Of a stretch of 11,132 nucleotides of DNA, positions 5,877 to 11,132 are shown in pieces; the stretch's first letter is position 1; each line of letters begins with the position of its first letter. The notes under the pieces are model-generated. The model did not search any database and was not told the DNA's origin. It worked only from the letters and a program-made list of their open reading frames with translations. Both the position numbers and the translations under genes were made by a program. Source of the DNA: an uncultured Bacilli bacterium (lineage in GTDB: Bacteria > Bacillota_I > Bacilli_A > RF39 > UBA660); NCBI GenBank assembly GCA_947598345.1, contig CANQFF010000032.1, positions 1 to 11,132 on the forward strand, read 5' to 3'.

Positions 5877-6131
5877 ATGAAGAAGATACCGATGAGATCT
5901 TGTGTTGTTACTGGTGAAAAGTTAGAAAAAAAAGAACTTATTAGAGTAGTTAGAACTCCACAAGGTGATGTAATTGTTGATGATACGGGAAAATCTAATG
6001 GTAAAGGAGCTTATCTTAAGAAAGATTTGAATGTAATATTAAAGGCTGAAAAGACTAAAATATTAAATAAAAAGTTAGAGGTAGAAGTTCCAGATACTAT
6101 ATATGAAGAATTGAAAGGTAAGGTAGGTTAG
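5877..6131 (+). CDS. ylxR: YlxR / RnpM, RNase P-associated RNA-binding protein
   Basis: The 84-residue protein carries the YlxR pattern: PMRSCVVTGEKLEKKELIRVVR, a central GDVIVDDTGKSNGKGAYLKK, and a basic C-terminus. The family binds RNA; in Bacillus subtilis the protein has been linked to RNase P and renamed RnpM. It is 7 nt after nusA, with GGTGA 3 nt before the ATG. In most Firmicutes it is followed by ylxQ, an L7Ae-like gene; here the next genes are deaminases. Confidence 0.93.
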   Translation: MKKIPMRSCVVTGEKLEKKELIRVVRTPQGDVIVDDTGKSNGKGAYLKKDLNVILKAEKTKILNKKLEVEVPDTIYEELKGKVG

Positions 6132-6133
6132 TT

Positions 6134-6610
6134 ATGAAAAGGGAAGATTATATAACATGGGATGAATATTTCATGGGAATAGCTCTTCTTTCCGCACAAA
6201 GAAGTAAAGATCCTAATAGTCAAGTAGGCGCTTGTATAGTAAATTCCGATAATAGGATTGTATCTTTAGGATATAATGGTGCGCCAATCGGATTTTCAGA
6301 TGAAGAAATGTCTTGGAAAAGGGAAGGCAGTTTTTTAGAAACAAAATATGCATATGTATGTCATTCTGAACTTAATGCAATATTGAATACAACATCATCT
6401 GTTAGAGGGTGTAAAATTTATGTGTCATTATTTCCTTGTAATGAATGTGCTAAAGCTATTATTCAATCTGGCATAAATGAAGTAATATATTTATCTGATA
6501 AATACGATGGAACTGATCCAAATATTGCAGCTAAAAAATTATTTGATACTTGTGGCGTTAAATATAAAAAATATGAACCAACTGGTAAAAAGGTGACTCT
6601 TGAACTCTAA
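6134..6610 (+). CDS. dCMP deaminase, DCTD-like
   Basis: A 158-residue cytidine/deoxycytidylate deaminase-fold protein. Zinc and catalytic residues are complete: H77-S-E79 (in CHSELNAIL), and P101-C102-x2-C105. The WDEYFMGIALLSAQRSKDPNSQVGACIV start and SWKREG...ETKYAYVCHSE segment are typical of dCMP deaminases, which convert dCMP to dUMP for thymidylate synthesis. It starts 2 nt after ylxR and overlaps the following deaminase gene by 11 nt. Its location inside the nusA-infB operon is unusual for this enzyme; a tRNA- or other nucleic-acid substrate seems less likely given sequence, but cannot be excluded. GGTAGG lies upstream of the ATG. Confidence 0.9.
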   Translation: MKREDYITWDEYFMGIALLSAQRSKDPNSQVGACIVNSDNRIVSLGYNGAPIGFSDEEMSWKREGSFLETKYAYVCHSELNAILNTTSSVRGCKIYVSLFPCNECAKAIIQSGINEVIYLSDKYDGTDPNIAAKKLFDTCGVKYKKYEPTGKKVTLEL

Positions 6611-7040
6611 ATATATAGATAAATATTATATGGAAAAAGCTTATGAACAAGCAAAAAAATCTACTTGTTTGAGAGCTAAAGTTGGTGCAGTATTTGTAAA
6701 AAATGGTGAGATTGTCGCACAAGGATATAATAATGTAACAGGTGGAGTTAAGGATTGTACTCAAATTGGTTGTATTAGGGATCAACTTGGTATACCAAGT
6801 GGTGAGAGAAGAGAAATTTGTAGAGCAGTTTGCGCAGAACAATTAGCTATCAGTGAAGCTGCTAGAAATGGTGTTGAAATAGATGGTTCTGTAGCATATA
6901 TAACGACATTTCCGTGTCATATATGCGCTAAGCTTTTAGTTAGTAGTGGGATAACAGAAATTGTCTATGATAAAGATTATTCAGATGAATTATCATTAAA
7001 TTTTTTAATGGAGGCAGGAGTAAATATTAGAAAAATATAG
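6600..7040 (+). CDS. Second dCMP/cytidine deaminase-family protein, Cys in place of the His zinc ligand
   Basis: A 146-residue zinc deaminase distinct from the one upstream. It has VGAVFVKNGEIVAQGYNN, then GCIRDQLGIPSGERREICRAVCAEQLAI and PCHICAK. The middle block closely resembles dCMP deaminases of the GCIRD-x-L-IPSGER type. The catalytic pair is C78-A-E80 where relatives usually show H-A-E; C106 and C109 complete the site. A Cys ligand is normal in cytidine deaminases (CAE), so it is probably active. Extra cysteines at 53, 58 and 75 may bind a structural metal. Start TTG 6600 was chosen because AAAGGTGA precedes it by 3 nt; ATG 6630 is the alternative. It overlaps the upstream gene and is 15 nt before infB. 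Confidence 0.85.
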   Translation: MNSKYIDKYYMEKAYEQAKKSTCLRAKVGAVFVKNGEIVAQGYNNVTGGVKDCTQIGCIRDQLGIPSGERREICRAVCAEQLAISEAARNGVEIDGSVAYITTFPCHICAKLLVSSGITEIVYDKDYSDELSLNFLMEAGVNIRKI

Positions 7041-7055
7041 AAAGAGGGTGTTTTT

Positions 7056-9149
7056 ATGATGAGTGTACTTGAATATGCACAAGATGTAAATAAAACTGTA
7101 AATGAGGTATTAGATTTATGTAAAAAATTAAATATAAATGCGTCATCACAGGACGATGAATTAGATGAAGAAGCAATAACAGAATTAGATAATCAAATTG
7201 CTTTCCTTGACGATTCGGATTTAGAATATGAAGAACAACTTATAGAAGAGGAAAATAAAAAGAAGGAAAGTGTTACAACAAACACAAAACAAAAGAAACA
7301 AATACAACCCATAAATAAAAACAAAGGAAACAAAAAAGAACTTGCTAAAAAGAAAAAAGAAATGTATAAAAATAAAGAAAAACTTATAAGTAATGGACCT
7401 TCAATTGATGAAAATATTATTACTTATAAAGAAGGAATGACAATTGTTGATTTAGCAAAATTACTAAATGTAAGTCCTAGTGAACTTATAAAAAAATTAT
7501 TTTTATTGGGTATTCTTGCTACAGTAAATAACAAAGTTGATTTTGATAATGCTGAATTATTAGTATCTGAGTATGGTAAAGAGTTAAAGAAAGAACAAAT
7601 AATAGATGAAACTAAATTTGAAGAATTTGAGATAAATGATAAAGAAGAAGATTTGGTAAAAAGACCTCCTATTGTAACAATAATGGGGCACGTAGACCAT
7701 GGAAAGACTACTTTACTAGATACAATAAGAAAAACAAATGTAGCAGAAGGAGAAGCAGGTGGAATTACTCAAGCGATAAGTGCTTATCAGGTTAAGGTTA
7801 AAGATGAACTTATTACTTTTATAGATACACCAGGTCACGCAGCATTTACTGAAATGCGTGCTAGGGGTGCTAGTATAACAGATATAGTAATAATAATAGT
7901 TGCAGCTGATGATGGTGTAATGCCTCAAACTAAGGAAGCAATAGATCATGCAAAAGCAGCTTCAGTTCCTATAATTGTTGCTATAAATAAAATTGATAAA
8001 CCTGGAGCAAATCCAGATAAAATAATGAGTGAATTATCAGATTATGGTCTTACTCCAGATACTTGGGGTGGAGATACTATATATGCTAAGATAAGTGCTA
8101 AAACAGGTGAAGGAATAGATGAATTACTTGACAGTATTTTACTTGTAGCTGAAATGGAAGGATATAAAGCTAATCCAGCGCGATATGCTAGTGGTAGTGT
8201 TGTTGAATCAAGACTTGATAAACAAGTTGGATCAGTTGTAACAATATTAGTTCAAAATGGTACTTTGAGGTTAGGTGATCCAATAGTTGTTGGAACTAGT
8301 TATGGTAAGGTTAGAACTCTAAAAAATGATAAGGGTGAAGAAATAACAAGTGCACTTCCAAGTCAACCAGTAGAAATAACAGGGCTTTCTGATACCCCTC
8401 AAGCTGGAGATAAATTTATGGCTTTTGAAACTGAAAAGCAAGCAAGAAGTATTGGTGAGGCAAGAAAAACAGAAGAGCATTTAAAACATAATTCTAAAGG
8501 AACGGTATCATTAGAAGATATATTTGCAAAAATACAAGAAGGTATTAAAGAAATTAATGTAATTGTAAAAGCAGATGTAAATGGTTCTGCAGAAGCCGTT
8601 AAAAACTCTTTAGAAAAAATAGAAGTAGAGGGTGTAAAAGTAAAAGTACTTAGAAGTAGTGTTGGTGCTATTACAGAAAGTGATATAGTTTTAGCAAGTG
8701 CCTCTAATGCAATTATAATTGGATTTAACATTAGACCAAATAATTCAATAAGAGATTATGCAAAAGAACAAGGTGTAGAAATAAGACTTTATAATATAAT
8801 TTATAAAGCTGTCGAAGATATGGAAGCTGCTATGAGAGGTATGCTAGATCCTATTTATGAAGAAAAAGTAATGGGTAATGCAGAAGTTAGACAATTATTT
8901 AAATTTTCTAAGGTGGGTACCATTGCTGGAAGTTATGTAGTAGATGGAATTATCAAATCTAACTCAAAGGTTCGTGTATTGAGAGATAGTGCAGTTATAT
9001 ATGATGGAGAGATTAATTCTATTCAAAGAGAAAAAGATTCAGTAAAAGAAGTCAAAAAAGGCTTAGAATGTGGTATTACAATAACAAACTTTAATGATAT
9101 TAAAGTTGGTGATATCATAGAAGCATATGAAATGGTAGAAAAAAAATAA
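7056..9149 (+). CDS. infB: Translation initiation factor IF-2
   Basis: IF-2 is the GTPase that places initiator tRNA on the 30S subunit and promotes subunit joining. The 697-residue product has an N-terminal IF2_N helix module (about 1-50), a Lys/Glu-rich linker (about 75-112), a second IF2_N module (about 117-175), and the GTPase domain beginning GHVDHGKT at 212-218, with DTPGHAAF, and NKIDKP. The beta-barrel and C-terminal tRNA-binding domains follow to VGDIIEAYEMVEKK. Compact N-terminus compared with enterobacterial IF-2, as expected in low-GC bacteria. AGAGGGTG precedes the ATG; ATG 7059 is an equally possible start. Its TAA shares one base with the rbfA ATG. Confidence 0.98.
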   Translation: MMSVLEYAQDVNKTVNEVLDLCKKLNINASSQDDELDEEAITELDNQIAFLDDSDLEYEEQLIEEENKKKESVTTNTKQKKQIQPINKNKGNKKELAKKKKEMYKNKEKLISNGPSIDENIITYKEGMTIVDLAKLLNVSPSELIKKLFLLGILATVNNKVDFDNAELLVSEYGKELKKEQIIDETKFEEFEINDKEEDLVKRPPIVTIMGHVDHGKTTLLDTIRKTNVAEGEAGGITQAISAYQVKVKDELITFIDTPGHAAFTEMRARGASITDIVIIIVAADDGVMPQTKEAIDHAKAASVPIIVAINKIDKPGANPDKIMSELSDYGLTPDTWGGDTIYAKISAKTGEGIDELLDSILLVAEMEGYKANPARYASGSVVESRLDKQVGSVVTILVQNGTLRLGDPIVVGTSYGKVRTLKNDKGEEITSALPSQPVEITGLSDTPQAGDKFMAFETEKQARSIGEARKTEEHLKHNSKGTVSLEDIFAKIQEGIKEINVIVKADVNGSAEAVKNSLEKIEVEGVKVKVLRSSVGAITESDIVLASASNAIIIGFNIRPNNSIRDYAKEQGVEIRLYNIIYKAVEDMEAAMRGMLDPIYEEKVMGNAEVRQLFKFSKVGTIAGSYVVDGIIKSNSKVRVLRDSAVIYDGEINSIQREKDSVKEVKKGLECGITITNFNDIKVGDIIEAYEMVEKK

Positions 9150-9484
9150 TGTCAGTTAAAAATGAAAGAATTAATAGTATAATGCAAAAAGAGATTAGTA
9201 CTATAATAGCTAATGAAGTTAAAAATCCTAATATTAAATTTGTAACAATTACATCTGTTGATGTTACAAGTGATTTGAGTTATGCTAAGGTATATTTTAC
9301 AACATTAGGTGATATAAAAGAAACTTTAATTGGTTTAAAAAGTGCTAAAGGATTTATAAAAAAGACATTATCTGATAGAATAGAGTTAAGACATATTCCA
9401 GAGTTAGAATTTGTATATGATGAGTCTATTGAATATGGAAAAAGAATAGAAGATAAAATAAAAGAAATACATAATGAAGATTAG
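9149..9484 (+). CDS. rbfA: Ribosome-binding factor A
   Basis: The 111-residue, single KH-type protein helps late 30S maturation. Recognisable parts are RINSIMQKEISTII near the start, the VTITSVDVTSDLSYAKVYFT strand region, and the C-terminal ELRHIPELEFVYDESIEYGKRIEDKI motif. The ATG overlaps the infB stop (TAATG) and no good Shine-Dalgarno is visible, so translation is probably coupled to infB. It is the last gene of the operon; truB, which often follows, is absent and a terminator overlaps the stop codon. Confidence 0.95.
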   Translation: MSVKNERINSIMQKEISTIIANEVKNPNIKFVTITSVDVTSDLSYAKVYFTTLGDIKETLIGLKSAKGFIKKTLSDRIELRHIPELEFVYDESIEYGKRIEDKIKEIHNED

Positions 9485-9498
9485 TATTTCTTTTATTT
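9456..9498. terminator. AU-rich bidirectional terminator between rbfA and lipoprotein gene
   Basis: A perfect 15-bp stem (9456-9470 with 9484-9498) overlaps the stop codons of both convergent genes; four further pairs (9472-9475 with 9480-9483) can form inside. The arms themselves supply the U-rich 3' sides in both directions. Low G+C makes it weaker than the terminators at 886 and 3518. Confidence 0.65.
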
Positions 9499-10141
9499 AT
9501 GTTAAATTTATTGTTACAGTATATTTACTATTTCCTCTATAATTTCCTAATTCATCAAAATCTTCCTCACCATCATAAGTAAATACTGTAAATTCAATAG
9601 GGGAAGTAATTTTATCTACATCTACTAAGTAAATTTTTATAGAAGAAAAAATAGTATCTTGAGTTACATCTGAATTTTCAAGATGTGAATAAAACGAACC
9701 ATCTGGTTGGTGTATATCATCGTATAAATATATATAAAAATATGGATTAAATGCAAAAGTATCTGGACCTAATATGTTTTTTTCTATTTTAGTATCAAAT
9801 GAGTAAAAAGAAAAAGAAAAACCTATTTTGTAATTATCTATATCACTATATTGATTATAAAGTTTATTCCAATTATATTTTTGATTATTATTTTCTAATC
9901 TTTGTTCGTTAGAATAAAATATACTAAAAATAATATCTTTAAGAGATTCTTTTTTTGTATTATATTCTTTTACTAAATCTATATCATTTTCATATATTCC
10001 AACAACTATAGGATTATCGTCTACATAAATATCTTCTTCTATTACCTGTTCATCATTGTCATTTATATCTTCTTTTTTAATTACTTTATCATTACTACAA
10101 CCAGTAATTAAAATTATTAAAAATAACATTACATATCTCAT
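9497..10141 (-). CDS. Lipoprotein of unknown function
   Basis: The 214-residue protein starts with a short hydrophobic signal peptide and lipobox I-T-G-C, making C15 the lipid-modified residue (C11 if ATG 10129 is used). It should be anchored on the outer face of the membrane. An acidic linker (about 20-45) precedes a domain of about 160 residues rich in Y, F, N and D that I do not recognise. GGTGG lies upstream of the ATG. It begins 18 nt after the transglutaminase-like gene, so the pair is an operon, and it ends tail-to-tail with rbfA in a shared hairpin. No enzyme motif is visible. Confidence 0.85.
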   Translation of the reverse strand: MRYVMLFLIILITGCSNDKVIKKEDINDNDEQVIEEDIYVDDNPIVVGIYENDIDLVKEYNTKKESLKDIIFSIFYSNEQRLENNNQKYNWNKLYNQYSDIDNYKIGFSFSFYSFDTKIEKNILGPDTFAFNPYFYIYLYDDIHQPDGSFYSHLENSDVTQDTIFSSIKIYLVDVDKITSPIEFTVFTYDGEEDFDELGNYRGNSKYTVTINLT

Positions 10142-10159
10142 ATTACCACCATTATTATG

Positions 10160-11044
10160 TTAATTTGCTTCTATATATATTTTTTTATCATAATTGTGTT
10201 CAACTTTATCTAGATTAAATAATTCTTCAGATGTTATCATAAAGAAATTATGGATTAAATATTGGTTTCCATCACTTGCAATAGGATCGTCCCAAGTAAC
10301 ATCTAAATGGAACCATTTATCATCTAAATTAACAAGATTCCATATATGATTTTCAGAAGTAATTTTATAATTTTTAATTCCAAGTTTATTTAAATATATT
10401 GCCATAATATCGCTATATCCACCACATATAGATTTACCAGTAGTTATTAAATTATAGGCAGTATATGAATGACTATTTTGACCGTTTTCATCATATACTG
10501 TGTTATTTATAATATAGTCGTGAAACACTTTAATTTTATCTAAATTACTCATAGAACTATTTATATTTTCACTAATAAATTTATCTATATAAGCATTTAT
10601 AAAATCGATTTGTTCATCACTATAAACTTTTTTAATTGTTACAGTAATTTTACCAGTATTCATAATATCGATATTTATAGAAGAAAAAGAATTATATGGA
10701 TGAACAAAATTATTTATATTTGCTATTATTTTTTCATCTTTAATAAGATTATTAACTTGGCTTATGCAATCGTCATAATTACAATCGAAAGAAAAACTAT
10801 CGTCACCACTATTAATAATACTGTAAAACATATTTAATAATTCTTGATAATTATTTACACTAGATGTATCTATGTTTTGAACGAATAAATAATTATTTTC
10901 AGTATAATATTCGTTATAGGTTAATACTTTATTACTTCCTCTATAAATTATTTCATCATATATATAATTTGATATATTATCTTTGAATAAATATACTACT
11001 ATTACAAGAACAACCATAAAAATAATCTTAAATAAATCTTTCAA
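10160..11044 (-). CDS. Membrane-anchored transglutaminase-like protein
   Basis: An N-terminal hydrophobic segment (about residues 4-22) anchors an extracytoplasmic protein of 294 residues in total. The C-terminal half is a transglutaminase/cysteine-protease fold: C207 in SICGGYSDI, H233 in ENHIWNLV, and D248 in HLDVTWDDP, with ordinary triad spacing. Bacterial proteins of this kind are often surface hydrolases, or cross-linking enzymes; the substrate here is unknown. The frame stays open to a TTG at 11089, but the promoter (-35 at 11084-11089, -10 at 11060-11065) lies within that extension, so TTG 11044, with GGTGA 4 nt upstream, is the likely start. The next gene is a lipoprotein, a plausible partner. 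Confidence 0.87.
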   Translation of the reverse strand: MKDLFKIIFMVVLVIVVYLFKDNISNYIYDEIIYRGSNKVLTYNEYYTENNYLFVQNIDTSSVNNYQELLNMFYSIINSGDDSFSFDCNYDDCISQVNNLIKDEKIIANINNFVHPYNSFSSINIDIMNTGKITVTIKKVYSDEQIDFINAYIDKFISENINSSMSNLDKIKVFHDYIINNTVYDENGQNSHSYTAYNLITTGKSICGGYSDIMAIYLNKLGIKNYKITSENHIWNLVNLDDKWFHLDVTWDDPIASDGNQYLIHNFFMITSEELFNLDKVEHNYDKKIYIEAN

Positions 11045-11059
11045 ATTATCACCACTTTC

Positions 11060-11089
11060 ATTATAACATACGCTATAGTTTATTCTCAA
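11060..11089 (-). promoter_or_regulatory. Promoter of transglutaminase/lipoprotein operon
   Basis: On the minus strand TTGAGA (11084-11089), 18-nt spacer, TATAAT (11060-11065) with TG one base upstream. Only 15 nt separate the -10 from the TTG start, so the leader is about 8-9 nt. Confidence 0.65.
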
Positions 11090-11123
11090 GCAATAATTAT
11101 AATTATTTTAAATATTGACATTT

Positions 11124-11132
11124 TGGTATAAT
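11124..11132 (+). promoter_or_regulatory. Extended -10 of the next transcription unit
   Basis: TGGTATAAT ends exactly at the window edge on the plus strand. The gene it serves is outside the window, so this call rests on the motif alone. TTGACA at 11115-11120 is only 6 nt away and cannot be its -35. Confidence 0.4.

Noticed and set aside
7716..8731. Minus-strand open frames inside infB (7716-7949, 8399-8731)
   Set aside because: Fully antisense to the conserved IF-2 coding sequence; composition-driven shadows.
10610..10837. Plus-strand open frame over the transglutaminase-like gene
   Set aside because: Low-complexity shadow opposite a conserved enzyme; no ribosome site.
1..11132. CRISPR array, tRNA or rRNA
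   Set aside because: No regularly spaced direct repeats and no cloverleaf or rRNA-like conserved stretches were seen.

Overview
The window is a very AT-rich bacterial chromosome segment read with the standard code: Trp is TGG in NusA-operon genes such as infB, and UGA is neither sense nor a terminal stop in any gene called here. The nusA-infB operon, the gene styles and the low G+C point to a low-GC Firmicute or Tenericute-like gut bacterium (an RF39 or Erysipelotrichia-type Bacilli relative is my guess; this is inference, not a match).

Left end (1-930) is a scrap yard of mobile DNA. It holds the 5' end of an IS200/IS605-type tnpB on the minus strand, a frameshifted and truncated IS91-type transposase remnant on the plus strand, and a second, inverted copy of the tnpB promoter/leader (41 bp identical) that now reads rightward into a tiny ORF, a strong two-step hairpin and a rho-independent terminator. 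The second unit looks like a tnpB-less deletion derivative, or a small independent RNA gene.

Next (1031-3560) is an accessory cassette: a DUF1848 protein with a radical-SAM-like cysteine cluster, a small membrane-anchored protein, and a 371-residue protein joining an apparent EVE/PUA-like N-terminal domain to a PD-(D/E)XK nuclease domain. The last two share their own promoter and are 18 nt apart; they are the best candidate for an undescribed modification-dependent nuclease/defence pair. A convergent CPBP (CAAX-type) intramembrane protease gene follows on the minus strand (3558-4268).

The core (4320-9500) is the transcription/translation operon rimP-nusA-ylxR(rnpM)-[two dCMP deaminases]-infB-rbfA, tightly packed with overlapping starts and stops. 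Three things are unusual: RimP is only its N-terminal domain, the usual ylxQ is absent, and two different zinc deaminases sit between ylxR and infB. A hairpin lies in the rimP leader, and an AU-rich bidirectional terminator closes the operon.

Right end (9497-11089) is a minus-strand pair: a transmembrane-anchored transglutaminase-like protein followed by a lipoprotein, both extracytoplasmic and of unknown purpose. At the last bases a plus-strand extended -10 begins the next transcription unit.

Two genome-wide habits stand out: most promoters carry a TGnTATAAT extended -10 with a poor -35, and many starts use the GGTGA part of the Shine-Dalgarno sequence 3-4 nt before the start codon, several with predicted leaders of only about 8-15 nt.
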